From assembly GCA_902797945.1 (NCBI GenBank), contig CADBUU010000039.1:1-39042 (forward strand): DNA of 39,042 bases. Direction: 5' to 3'. Below, in pieces: positions 16,522 to 25,848 of this stretch. The translations under genes and the position numbers were made by a program. How positions within the stretch are numbered: the stretch's first letter is position 1; each line of letters opens with the position of its first letter. The stretch comes from an uncultured Eubacteriales bacterium (GTDB lineage: Bacteria > Bacillota > Clostridia > Christensenellales > Borkfalkiaceae). The notes below the pieces were generated by a model, which saw only the letters and a list, made by a program, of their open reading frames with translations, searched no databases and had not been told where the DNA came from.

Positions 16522-17775
16522 ATGAAAAAACTTTTAAGCGCTGTTTGTTGCGTAGCGGTAATTTCCGCTTCCGCAATGGGTTTTGCCGGTTGCAACAATA
16601 CCGACCGTTCGGAAATTCTCAAAATCAGTCTTCCGTCCGCCTATATGGACTATGACATTTTAGAACAATTCGAATCTTGGTATAAAGAAAAGACGGGCGA
16701 AAACGTAAAAGTAGAAAAACAAGAATTTCTTACCGTCGAAGAAGTCGGGACTAAAATCGAAACGGGTAAAGAAGACCTCGACCTTATCTGTCCTTCCGAT
16801 TATATGGTCGAACATCTTCGTAAAGCCGGACTTTTAAAGAAGGTGGACAAGTCTATCGTAAACGTCGAAAACCTTATCAAATCTTCTTATCTCGACACCA
16901 CGAAAGTTTTCGATCCGAATTTAGAATACGCCGTTCCCTATATGTATGGAACTTTCGGACTTATGTATGATTATTCCAAGACGGGTAAGCATATAGACAG
17001 TTGGAGCGCTATATTTACCGATAACGACGATCCTACTTCTCACGAATTTTACAAAAAATGTTCGGCTAAATACTCGATGAGAGAGGCTTACGCTTCGGCT
17101 TGTATTTATAACAACAGGGACGCTTTAAATCTTCTGTCCGCAAACGGAACGCTTTACACCCCCGCTTTCAACGCTGCTCTTCAATCCATATACGAAGACT
17201 CTTCTCAGAATACCGTTTCCGCTGCGAAACAAACTCTTAACAGACAAAAGAACCTCATTATTTCGTGGGACGAAGAAACGGCAAAATTCGAAATGGCTCT
17301 CGGAAATACCGACTTGGAAGTTGCGCTTATGTGGTCTTGCGACGCAGGTTACGTTATGAACGATTATGAAGACGACAACGGCGAAGAACACACCGGAAAC
17401 CGCAATTTGTGGTATGTTATACCCAAAGAGGGCGGAAACGTATATATCGACGCATTCGTCATTCCCGCATACGCTAAAAACGAAAAAGCCGCCAACTACT
17501 TCCTCGCTTTCCTCTGCACCAAAGAAATCGCCATTTTAAACAGTGAAGAAGCGGGCGCCATAAGCCCCGTCGCAAGCGCTTACGACGAACTCTACGAAGA
17601 ATACACCGCCGAAGATTTCGAAATGTTCGACGGCGAAAGCGAAGAATGGAGACAAATGTATCTCGATATGCTTTTCCCCTCCGAACAGACTCTTCTCCGT
17701 TGCGGAGTTATGAAGGACTTCGGAGATAAAGAACAGGACATCAACAGAATGTTCACCGAAGTTACGATCGGTTAA
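16522..17775 (+). CDS. potD: Polyamine-binding lipoprotein PotD
   Basis: A 417-residue extracellular solute-binding protein. The signal peptide ends in lipobox FAGC, with C24 the predicted lipidated residue. The mature protein begins with a polar linker and a type-2 periplasmic-binding fold (LKISLPSAYMDYDILEQFE). It captures spermidine or putrescine for the PotABC transporter. Its maturation would require Lgt and LspA, both encoded upstream in this window. The ribosome binding site AAGGAG is strong. Which polyamine is bound cannot be read from sequence. Confidence 0.93.
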   Translation: MKKLLSAVCCVAVISASAMGFAGCNNTDRSEILKISLPSAYMDYDILEQFESWYKEKTGENVKVEKQEFLTVEEVGTKIETGKEDLDLICPSDYMVEHLRKAGLLKKVDKSIVNVENLIKSSYLDTTKVFDPNLEYAVPYMYGTFGLMYDYSKTGKHIDSWSAIFTDNDDPTSHEFYKKCSAKYSMREAYASACIYNNRDALNLLSANGTLYTPAFNAALQSIYEDSSQNTVSAAKQTLNRQKNLIISWDEETAKFEMALGNTDLEVALMWSCDAGYVMNDYEDDNGEEHTGNRNLWYVIPKEGGNVYIDAFVIPAYAKNEKAANYFLAFLCTKEIAILNSEEAGAISPVASAYDELYEEYTAEDFEMFDGESEEWRQMYLDMLFPSEQTLLRCGVMKDFGDKEQDINRMFTEVTIG

Positions 17776-17791
17776 AAACTTAAAACGATAC

Positions 17792-17831
17792 GACGACCGT
17801 CGATTCCTCTCGGCGGTCGTCTTTCTTTTTT
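17792..17831 (+). terminator. Terminator of the potABCD operon
   Basis: GACGACCG (17792-17799) pairs with CGGTCGTC (17814-17821), followed by TTTCTTTTTT. Confidence 0.88.
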
Positions 17832-17890
17832 AGAAAAAAAGAAAAATTTTTCCTCTTTTTAAATTTCATAATATTTTTACCGAAAAAAAA

Positions 17891-17919
17891 TTGTCTTTTC
17901 ACTGTTTTAATGTTATACT
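17891..17919 (+). promoter_or_regulatory. Extended -10 promoter of the propeller-ABC-FtsX cluster
   Basis: TTGTCT (17891-17896), 17 bases, TATACT (17914-17919) with TG one base upstream. The predicted leader is only about 17 bases and consists mainly of the AAAGGAGG ribosome binding site. Confidence 0.75.
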
Positions 17920-17942
17920 ATAATAGATAAAGGAGGCGAATT

Positions 17943-20465
17943 ATGAAAAAAATATTTTTTGGCGTTGTTTTAATCGTTATTTTCGCCGTCCTTGCTCCTA
18001 TTTCGACGGTTTTCGCTTCGGCTGACGGAGAAGAATTTCTTTCTACGGATATATTTCTTCCGACGAGTTACCTCGAATATTATAAACTTCAAAACCCTTA
18101 CGCAATTTGTAAATACGACGACGGAGGCGAGGTCATCGCCATCTCTCACGACGACGCGATAGTAATATACAGAAACGAAAAATTTTATTCTATTCCCCTT
18201 GCGTTTTCGGCGACGAACAGAGTAAAAACGCTCGCTCACTATAAAAATTACCTTTTATACGCATACGATTTGAATATTTACGCAATAGACCTTAACGGAT
18301 TTAACGGCTCTGATTGGCAAGCCGAAATAGTAAATACGGGAATACAATGTCTGACTTTCTCGGTTTGCGGAAACACTCTACTTACGGCGACGGGGGACAA
18401 TCTTTATTTCTACGAAATAGACGAGGAAAGTCAAACGTTCGGCGTCAAAACGCCTGCTTTGAAACAGCGCAACGCGACGAAAACCTCCAACGTCCTTCTG
18501 ACGGAAAGCGGAAAAGTTTATTATACGTCCGCCGACGACTCCGACCTTATGTCATTCGACGTCGACGATAACTCGGAAGAAAAAGTCGTATCGATTTCCA
18601 ATATAAGGTTTCTTGCCGACGGAAAAAACGGAAAAATTTATTTTTCATCTTCCGACGGCGTTTACGAGGTAAACGGCAATCTCATAACGACGATAGCCTC
18701 CGCATCCGAAAAGACGGAAGACGCGGATCTCGGCAAAATTTATAACCCCTACGGCGTATGCCTTACGGATAACGGCACGATTTGGGTGGTTGACGGCGAT
18801 ATCAACGCCGTGCAGGAAATAAACGTTAAAGACAAAACCTTCACTCAATTTGCCATAACGACGAACTCCAATGCGGTAAACCGACTTTCGGCAAGGGCGT
18901 CCGACCTATGCGTCGACGACGACCACGTTTTCGCCCTCGACGGCAACCGCATAGTTTCGATAAAAATTTCTCCCGATAATACTCGGAGTTACGGCAGAAT
19001 AACTTTGGAAGACGACGACGTCTCGATTTTCGCAGCCGGCGACGAAAAAGTTTGCTATGCGGTAGCAGATAAGATAAAATTGTTTTCTTTTAAAGACGTC
19101 GGCGAGCCCGATTTCGAAGTAGAAAAAATAACCGAAATAAACAGACTTCCCGACAATTCGGGAACTTTCGTCAATATTTCCGACGTATACTATTCCGAAG
19201 ACGTCTTTTATATTCTTCGCACCGTCTACGACGGCGGAGATAAACCCGAAATATACACGCTTTCTTCACAGGGCGAAATAACGAAATTGAATTTACCCTT
19301 GCCGCTCGGAGAAGCGAAACAAATAGTCGTCGACGTGTTCGGTCAAATCTATTATCTTGCCGAAAAAGACGGCAACTACGAGTTTTACGGTATCCGTAAA
19401 GGCTCGGTCGAAAAGATATTCACGACTTCAGCGACGTCGAAAATCAAAAATCTTCAAACGGATTTCGACGGCTCGTTGTATTATCTGACGGAAGGCAATA
19501 AAATAGGCAAAATATACGGCGGAGAACTGACCGAAAAAACTTTAAGTCTTTCTCCCAATCTCGTAGGAGTCGGCGACGCTCAATCGGCGTGCCTTTCCTA
19601 CCGTTCGGAAAACGCATATTTTATTTTTTCGGGACTTATACTTAAAACGGCTACGGACGATCTCGACGTCGCGACGCCGGGTAAAGTTGTCCTTCCCGAA
19701 GACTTCGACGAAAGGTTCGTTTCAAATCCGACTTTCGTCCGCCCCGAAAAGGGAACGAAAATGTTCGAAGTTTCAAAAAGTTCCGACCTTTTCTACGGCG
19801 GATATTTCAACGCTGACGGCGAGACCGTTTACGCCGTTAAAAACTTCGGGAAATATTCTTACGCCGCTTGCGAAGGAACGAGAGTCATTCTGCGCTCCGC
19901 TGACGCCGAAAACGTTTTCGGCGCAGATAATTCGGATAAAGACGCTTTCGCCGTCGTCTCGTTCAACGCATTCGCCGTTCCCGTTTGCGAAAGTCGCTAT
20001 ACTACCCGATTTTTCGATAAATTTGAAAAACTTAAAGTTTCGGGCGAAATTCAATTCAACGGCAGAAATTATTCGGCGGTTTCTTGCGGCGGCAGGTCGG
20101 GATTTATACCGTCCGACTTCCTTATTTTTGAAATTCTTCCGGAAAACGGAGCCTCCGAAATTTTCTCGGCTTATTTCTACGATAAATACGGCGTTCCTCT
20201 TTATGCGGACGCTCAAATGACTGAAACTCAAAACACCTTAACCGATAAGACAAAACTTGCGGTCGTTAATTTTAACGACGATAAATATGCGGTTTTGTCA
20301 GATGGTAAAATAGCGTTTACGGAAAGCAAATTCGTCGTAAACGACGGAAGGTCGGATATAATAAAGGCTGCAATTACCATACTCGTCGCTTTAACTCTTT
20401 TCGTTACGGCGTTGTTTTTGGAACGCAGATTTTTATTCCGCGACAAAAAGAAGGACGATAATTAA
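17943..20465 (+). CDS. Secreted, C-terminally anchored propeller-like protein with SH3-like modules
   Basis: An 840-residue protein of no recognised named family. A signal peptide (residues 1-26, ending near VFASA) leads into about 570 residues of repeating beta-rich units (for example GKVYYTSADDSDLMSFDVDD and GKIYFSSSDGVYEV), typical of a beta-propeller or NHL-like fold. Around residues 670-800, segments such as GGRSGFIPSDFL look like one or two bacterial SH3 domains. A single transmembrane helix at about 806-828 and a basic tail RDKKKDDN end the protein. The bulk is therefore outside the cell, held by the C-terminus. It is followed 5 bases later by an ABC ATPase, then a large FtsX permease, so it may be the extracellular partner of that transporter. 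Function unknown. Confidence 0.85.
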   Translation: MKKIFFGVVLIVIFAVLAPISTVFASADGEEFLSTDIFLPTSYLEYYKLQNPYAICKYDDGGEVIAISHDDAIVIYRNEKFYSIPLAFSATNRVKTLAHYKNYLLYAYDLNIYAIDLNGFNGSDWQAEIVNTGIQCLTFSVCGNTLLTATGDNLYFYEIDEESQTFGVKTPALKQRNATKTSNVLLTESGKVYYTSADDSDLMSFDVDDNSEEKVVSISNIRFLADGKNGKIYFSSSDGVYEVNGNLITTIASASEKTEDADLGKIYNPYGVCLTDNGTIWVVDGDINAVQEINVKDKTFTQFAITTNSNAVNRLSARASDLCVDDDHVFALDGNRIVSIKISPDNTRSYGRITLEDDDVSIFAAGDEKVCYAVADKIKLFSFKDVGEPDFEVEKITEINRLPDNSGTFVNISDVYYSEDVFYILRTVYDGGDKPEIYTLSSQGEITKLNLPLPLGEAKQIVVDVFGQIYYLAEKDGNYEFYGIRKGSVEKIFTTSATSKIKNLQTDFDGSLYYLTEGNKIGKIYGGELTEKTLSLSPNLVGVGDAQSACLSYRSENAYFIFSGLILKTATDDLDVATPGKVVLPEDFDERFVSNPTFVRPEKGTKMFEVSKSSDLFYGGYFNADGETVYAVKNFGKYSYAACEGTRVILRSADAENVFGADNSDKDAFAVVSFNAFAVPVCESRYTTRFFDKFEKLKVSGEIQFNGRNYSAVSCGGRSGFIPSDFLIFEILPENGASEIFSAYFYDKYGVPLYADAQMTETQNTLTDKTKLAVVNFNDDKYAVLSDGKIAFTESKFVVNDGRSDIIKAAITILVALTLFVTALFLERRFLFRDKKKDDN

Positions 20466-20470
20466 GAACT

Positions 20471-21172
20471 ATGGCTTTTATTTCTATAAAATCACTTTCG
20501 AGAGTTTTCGGCTCGGGTGAAAATAAAACAACCGCTCTTTCGGGAGCGACTTTCGATATCGATAAGGGCGAATTCGTCGTTATACTCGGGGCAAGCGGAG
20601 CCGGTAAATCCACCCTTTTGAATTTGCTGGGAGGAATGGACCTCGCAAGCGAAGGAAGTTATACTTTAAACGGAATCGAGGTTACTTCTCTCTCTCAGAA
20701 AGGGCTTACCCTTTTCAGAAGAAACAGCGTAGGATTTATTTTTCAATTTTACAATCTTATGCCTAATCTTACCGCCGAAGAAAACGTCGCTCTGTCTTTA
20801 AAGGGAATAAAAGATTTTATCCCTCCTAAAGAAGCGCTCAAATCGGTGGGGCTTGAACGAAGGCTCGACCACTTTCCCTCGTCGCTCAGCGGAGGAGAAC
20901 AACAGAGAGTCGCGATTGCGAGGGCGATAGCAAAAAAGCCCGATCTTCTTTTGTGCGACGAACCGACGGGAGCGCTCGACAGCAAGACGGGTAAGGTCGT
21001 TTTGTCGATCTTGAAAGGTTTAAGCAAAAACGACGGTAAAACGGTAATTATAGTAACACACAATTCAAACGTAGCGCTAATTGCGGACAGAGTAATAAGA
21101 TTATCCGACGGCAAAATAATTGCCGACGATAAAAACGCCGATCCCAAAGACGTAGAGGACGTAGAATGGTAA
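20471..21172 (+). CDS. ABC transporter ATP-binding protein (MacB/LolD/FtsE-like)
   Basis: A 233-residue ATPase of the mechanotransmission family that works with FtsX-type permeases. Walker A GASGAGKST is at 40-48, LSGGE at 139-143, Walker B LLLCDE at 159-164, then PTGALD, the hallmark of the LolD/MacB/FtsE branch. It lies 5 bases after the propeller-like gene and overlaps the permease gene by 7 bases. The ribosome binding site is weak, suggesting translational coupling. The transported or signalled substrate is not evident. Confidence 0.93.
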   Translation: MAFISIKSLSRVFGSGENKTTALSGATFDIDKGEFVVILGASGAGKSTLLNLLGGMDLASEGSYTLNGIEVTSLSQKGLTLFRRNSVGFIFQFYNLMPNLTAEENVALSLKGIKDFIPPKEALKSVGLERRLDHFPSSLSGGEQQRVAIARAIAKKPDLLLCDEPTGALDSKTGKVVLSILKGLSKNDGKTVIIVTHNSNVALIADRVIRLSDGKIIADDKNADPKDVEDVEW

Positions 21173-23511
21173 AGGAAAACGTCCTTTCTCTCAAGGTTAT
21201 CAGAGAGATCAAAAACAATTTCCGACAATATCTCTCGGTTATTCTTATCGCCGCGCTCGCCGTTACCCTTTTTACGGGAATACTCGCAAATTACGAAAAT
21301 TTCAAACAAAGGCTTGACGAGATATATTCGAAAACCAACACGTGCGACGGAGCGGTCTTGCTTAAATCGAGCGATACGGACGTAGAAAACTTTATTTCGG
21401 ACAAAGTTTCGTATTACGAAAAGAGAATATTTATTTCCGCAAAAGCGGAAGGAAGAAACGTTTACGCGGCGACTTTTACGCAATCGTCGAAAATGAATCT
21501 TCCCTATTCCTCGTCGGACTCCGTAGATGAAAATTATGTCTATATAGACAGTAGATTTTCTTCCGAAACGAGTCTAAAAAAAGGCGATACTTTGTATATC
21601 GAGGAACTTTCGGTCGCCGAAAACTCTCCGCTATACGGTGTTAAACTCCCCTTTACGGTTGGAGGGACTATAGTTCACCCCGAAAGTTTGGCGAATTCAA
21701 GTTATTCCCAGTCGTTCATATACGTCGGAGAAAAAGCGTTGATTTCCGTCGTAACTTCGACTTTAAATGAAAAAATAAGTCCTCTTTCTCTTTCCGAAAG
21801 AGCGGTCGGCAATTATTTGAGAGAAAATTACCTTAACGAATATCTCTTTAAATGCGACGACGCCGAAAAACTGACCGAAGAAATACGGAACGAATTTAAA
21901 GGCAAAGACAATTTCGTATTCTCTCTTACGAGACAAAATCTTCCGACGTGTATAATGGTGGAAGCGGATATAGAACAATCTAAAAATCTCATCTACGTCT
22001 TTCCTGTAATTTTTTATTTCGTCGCAACGCTTATTATCCTCACTTCGATTTCTCAACTTATAAACCGCGACGGCAAAAACATCGGAATACTCAAAGCCTT
22101 CGGCTATTCGACAGCCGAAATAACTCTTCATTATTCTGAGATATTTCTCGCCTTATCCCTCATAGGTTCGGCGATAGGAATTATTGCGGGACCGCTCATA
22201 ATCCCAAGGGTAATGAGCGCTAAATATAATATTTTATATCAACTTCCGACGATAAATCACCCGTTTTTTCGCCCCGAATATCTTTTTAGCGCAGGATTAT
22301 TGTTCTTGATTTCAATGATAACCTGCTCCATCGTAAGCGTCGGAACGGCGAAAAAAATGCCGGTAAAGACGCTGAGAGGAGAAAACTCAGTCAATTTCAA
22401 ACCCTCTCCTTTGGAAAAGGGACTACTTTTCAGAAAACTTTCCCTTTCCGTCAAAATGGCTCTCAGAAATATGCGAAGGAAGTTCAGCAGGACCGTAATG
22501 GTGTTTATCGGAACGCTCGGCTGTTCGGCTCTTCTTCTTTGTGGTTTCGGGATAGAAGACACGCTTTTATACGGCATAAACCACGAACTCGACGATATAA
22601 CGCCTTACGACGTTTCGGTTGTATATACCGAAAACGGAAGTAAAGGCGACGCATTAAGCAGTCTCGACGGAATAGATAAAATAGACGAATTTTCTCAACT
22701 CACCGTCAACCTTAACGGCGGAGAAAAAACTATTTCAAGTTACGTCTACGTCTTTGACGACGAAAGAAATATTTTTACTCCCGAATTAAAAAAAGACGGT
22801 TGCGTTATTTCATCGAAGGTCGCAAAAGATCTCGGCGTAAAAAAAGGCGATAAAGTATCCTTCGTGTTCGACGCAAAAACCTATTCGGCGGAAATCACCG
22901 AAATAACCGACTTCTGTTTAACGATGGGGCTTGTAATCACGAAAAGCAGATTTTCGGAACTTCCGTTTTCTCCGAACAGGGCGTATATAAGCGTTTCAAG
23001 AGGTTTTACCGCAACCGAAATAAAAGAAGATATACTTGCGCTTGACGGGGTAACTTCCGCCAAAACGAGGGCGGAACAAGCCGAACTTATAGACTCTCTT
23101 CTCGGAACGATAAAAATAATGACGAGAACGATAAAAGTTTTCGCAATACTTCTTGCGGTCGTAGTTTTATACAATCTCGCTTTGCTCAATTATAACGAAA
23201 GAATAAGGGATATAGCGACTCTCAAAGTTCTCGGATTCGGCAAGTTCGAAATAATATCTTCTTTCGTTATCGAAATAGTATTCTTGACTTTACTCGGTTC
23301 TCTTACGGGGCTGATATTCGGTTATCCGCTGACTTATGCGGTAATGTCGATAAACGAAAATCCGCTTATATGCTATATTTATCACATTTTCCCGTCGTCG
23401 TTTATGCAAACGGTAGCCTTAACGTGCGGAAGCAGTCTTGTAATAAACTTATTTTTCGGGTTTTTAACCGATAGAATAAAACCGGTGGAAAGTCTTAAAT
23501 CGGTGGAATAA
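21166..23511 (+). CDS. Large FtsX-family ABC permease with two FtsX domains
   Basis: A 781-residue permease. Helix 1 is at about residues 21-41 and is followed by a large extracytoplasmic region. The first FtsX domain (three helices) spans about 275-400, with ILKAFGYSTAEI as its coupling motif. A fifth helix near 445-465 is followed by a second extracytoplasmic region, and the second FtsX domain lies at about 665-775 with LKVLGFGKFEI. This duplicated YhgE/SalY-type layout belongs to permeases that do mechanical work on envelope substrates (lipoproteins, peptides, cell-wall regulators) rather than form a classical channel. It partners with the ATPase at 20471. The ATG has GAGG upstream inside the ATPase gene. 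Confidence 0.93.
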   Translation: MVKENVLSLKVIREIKNNFRQYLSVILIAALAVTLFTGILANYENFKQRLDEIYSKTNTCDGAVLLKSSDTDVENFISDKVSYYEKRIFISAKAEGRNVYAATFTQSSKMNLPYSSSDSVDENYVYIDSRFSSETSLKKGDTLYIEELSVAENSPLYGVKLPFTVGGTIVHPESLANSSYSQSFIYVGEKALISVVTSTLNEKISPLSLSERAVGNYLRENYLNEYLFKCDDAEKLTEEIRNEFKGKDNFVFSLTRQNLPTCIMVEADIEQSKNLIYVFPVIFYFVATLIILTSISQLINRDGKNIGILKAFGYSTAEITLHYSEIFLALSLIGSAIGIIAGPLIIPRVMSAKYNILYQLPTINHPFFRPEYLFSAGLLFLISMITCSIVSVGTAKKMPVKTLRGENSVNFKPSPLEKGLLFRKLSLSVKMALRNMRRKFSRTVMVFIGTLGCSALLLCGFGIEDTLLYGINHELDDITPYDVSVVYTENGSKGDALSSLDGIDKIDEFSQLTVNLNGGEKTISSYVYVFDDERNIFTPELKKDGCVISSKVAKDLGVKKGDKVSFVFDAKTYSAEITEITDFCLTMGLVITKSRFSELPFSPNRAYISVSRGFTATEIKEDILALDGVTSAKTRAEQAELIDSLLGTIKIMTRTIKVFAILLAVVVLYNLALLNYNERIRDIATLKVLGFGKFEIISSFVIEIVFLTLLGSLTGLIFGYPLTYAVMSINENPLICYIYHIFPSSFMQTVALTCGSSLVINLFFGFLTDRIKPVESLKSVE

Positions 23512-23523
23512 AGGAACGCAAAA

Positions 23524-24378
23524 ATGAAAACTTATAATCTTTTGGAAGAGTTATCTCTTCAACAAATCTGGGAAAGCGTATTAAATTGGATAAAGACGCA
23601 AGGTTTTAAAGTCCTTATAGCGCTCGTATTGCTTTTTATAGGTTTTGCGACGGTAAACGCAATAGTCTCCTGGATAAAGAAAGTAAATATAAAAAGAGGG
23701 TTTGACAAAACTCTCGGCGTTACTCTCCGTAAAATAATAAGTTACGGTTTAAAGACGCTGATCGTCGTCGCTCTTCTTTCTTACGTCGGCGTAGACACTT
23801 CGGGAATAACGGCGCTCATCGCCTCTTTGGGCGTAACGATAGGTCTTGCGCTTCAAGGCGCGCTGTCAAACGTTGCCGGAGGACTTCTTATAATAACACT
23901 TCGCCCCTTCGGGCTCGACGATTTTATCGAAGCGCAGGGAGTTTCGGGAACGGTCGAAGATATAAGGATAATTTATACTTATATACGAACTTTCGACAAC
24001 AAGCGTATCGCGCTTCCGAACGGAACGCTCGCAAACAGCGTCATAACCAACTATTCGGCGAAAACGACGAGAAGAGTCGATCTCAAATTTTCGATATCTT
24101 ACTCGCAAGACTTTAAAAAGGCTCAGGAAGTGATTTTAAACGTTGCCAAAGCGCACGACCTCGTTTTGAAAGATCCCGCCCCTAATTGCAGAATTACGGA
24201 TCACGCCGACAGCGCAATAATTCTTTTCTCGACTTTCTGGTGCAGGACTGAAGATTATTGGACGGTATACTTCGATATGCTGGAAAGAGTAAAAACGGCT
24301 TTCGACGAGGCGGGAATAGTAATTCCGTTCAATCAACTTGACGTCCACTTGGACAACTTAAACAACATAGAAAAATAA
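23524..24378 (+). CDS. MscS-family small-conductance mechanosensitive channel
   Basis: A 284-residue channel. Helices lie at about residues 28-50, 65-85 and 92-118. The pore helix is GVTIGLALQGALSNVAGG, with the glycine/alanine pattern of MscS, followed by a beta domain starting RPFGLDDFIEAQG and the alpha/beta C-terminal domain. It releases solutes on hypo-osmotic shock. It starts 12 bases after the FtsX-type permease gene and is probably cotranscribed; a shared envelope-tension theme is conceivable but only inferred. Confidence 0.95.
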   Translation: MKTYNLLEELSLQQIWESVLNWIKTQGFKVLIALVLLFIGFATVNAIVSWIKKVNIKRGFDKTLGVTLRKIISYGLKTLIVVALLSYVGVDTSGITALIASLGVTIGLALQGALSNVAGGLLIITLRPFGLDDFIEAQGVSGTVEDIRIIYTYIRTFDNKRIALPNGTLANSVITNYSAKTTRRVDLKFSISYSQDFKKAQEVILNVAKAHDLVLKDPAPNCRITDHADSAIILFSTFWCRTEDYWTVYFDMLERVKTAFDEAGIVIPFNQLDVHLDNLNNIEK

Positions 24379-24388
24379 AGGTGATAAT

Positions 24389-25777
24389 ATGAAAACAGGA
24401 GTACTTATAATAGGAGCGGGTCCGGCGGGTATTTTTACCGCTTTGGAACTCGTAAGAAAAGGTTGCGACAAAAAAATAACCATAGTTGAAAAAGGTTCCG
24501 CAATCGAAAAAAGGGTATGTCCCAAACAAAAGACAGGACATTGTATGAACTGCAAAAATTGCGCTATAACGACGGGATTTTCGGGCGCGGGCGCGTTTTC
24601 GGACGGAAAACTTTCCCTTTCGAGTTACGTCGGCGGCGCTCTCCCCGACCAAATAGGACACGACGTCGTTCAGGAATATATTTCATACGTCGACGGAATA
24701 TATCTCGAATTCGGCGCGGATAAAAAAATCGAGGGCGTAGACAATCCCGAAGCCATCAAAGAAATAAGGAAAAAGGCGATAAGCGCAGGTCTTAAACTCG
24801 TAGACTGCCCCATTCGCCACCTCGGCACCGAAAAGGCTCAGAATATCTACTATTCAATCGAGCAATATCTCTTAAATAACGGCGTAGAAATGATTTTCAA
24901 CACCGATTGCAAGAACGTCGTCATAGAGGGTAAAACCTGCAAAGGCGCGATAATAAAAACCAAAAACGGCGAAGAGATCATCGAGGCTGAAAAAGTCATT
25001 ATAGCAACCGGCAGAAGAGGAGCCGAATGGCTCGAAAGCATGTGTTCCGAACACGGCATCGAGCATCAACCCTCTACGGTCGATATCGGCGTAAGAGTCG
25101 AAGTCAGAAACGAAATAATGGAAGAGGTCAACAGAGTTTTATACGAATCCAAACTCATAGGTTACCCCTCTCCCTTTAAGAACAAAGTAAGGACTTTCTG
25201 TCAAAATCCGGGCGGCTACGTCGCGCAGGAAAACTACGACGACGATCTCGCCGTCGTAAACGGACATTCGTTTAAAGACAAGAAATCCGACAACACAAAC
25301 CTCTCAATACTTTGCTCGCACAACTTTACCTATCCTTTCAATCAGCCGATCGAATACGCAAAAAAAATAGGCGAACTTACAAACATGCTCGGCGACGGAC
25401 ACATTCTCGTTCAACGCTACGGAGATATTCTCGAAGGAAAACGCACTTGGCAAAAAGAACTTCAACAGTCCAACGTTCGTCCAACCCTTCCCGACGCCGT
25501 TGCGGGCGATATAACCGCCGCCATGCCGTATAGAACGCTTACGTGCATTCTTAACTTCATAAAGCAACTCGATATGGTCGTTCCCGGCTTTGCAAGCCCC
25601 GAAACTCTTCTTTACTCACCCGAACTCAAATTCTATTCCAACAAGATAAAAATGGACGACGATTTCAACACGAACATTGCAAATCTCCATTGCTTAGGCG
25701 ACTCTTCGGGCTGGACGAGAGGTCTTATGATGGCTTCCGTAATGGGCGTAATGATGGCTCGGAAACTTAAATTTTAA
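24389..25777 (+). CDS. FAD-dependent dehydrogenase (COG2509-like)
   Basis: A 462-residue flavoprotein. The dinucleotide-binding motif GAGPAG is at residues 9-14. A cysteine cluster (C44, C52, C55, C58 in VCPKQKTGHCMNCKNC) suggests a metal or Fe-S site near the flavin, and FSGAGAFSDGKLS follows. The GRRGAEWL motif near residue 210 and the C-terminal GDSSGWTRGLMMASVMGVMMA block complete the fold. This uncharacterised group is common in anaerobic Firmicutes. It is 10 bases after the MscS gene and ends at the strong hairpin terminator at 25791. Substrate unknown. Confidence 0.88.
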   Translation: MKTGVLIIGAGPAGIFTALELVRKGCDKKITIVEKGSAIEKRVCPKQKTGHCMNCKNCAITTGFSGAGAFSDGKLSLSSYVGGALPDQIGHDVVQEYISYVDGIYLEFGADKKIEGVDNPEAIKEIRKKAISAGLKLVDCPIRHLGTEKAQNIYYSIEQYLLNNGVEMIFNTDCKNVVIEGKTCKGAIIKTKNGEEIIEAEKVIIATGRRGAEWLESMCSEHGIEHQPSTVDIGVRVEVRNEIMEEVNRVLYESKLIGYPSPFKNKVRTFCQNPGGYVAQENYDDDLAVVNGHSFKDKKSDNTNLSILCSHNFTYPFNQPIEYAKKIGELTNMLGDGHILVQRYGDILEGKRTWQKELQQSNVRPTLPDAVAGDITAAMPYRTLTCILNFIKQLDMVVPGFASPETLLYSPELKFYSNKIKMDDDFNTNIANLHCLGDSSGWTRGLMMASVMGVMMARKLKF

Positions 25778-25790
25778 AAACAAAAGATTT

Positions 25791-25831
25791 AAAAAGGAAT
25801 TATCCGAAATTTTCGGATAATTCCTTTTTTT
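25791..25831. terminator. Bidirectional terminator, near-perfect 19-bp stem
   Basis: AAAAAGGAATTATCCGAAA (25791-25809) is complementary to the following bases, with T-runs on both strands. It ends the plus-strand cluster from 17943 and the minus-strand gene pair from 28634. Confidence 0.92.
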
Positions 25832-25848
25832 ATTTACGCATTAAATAA

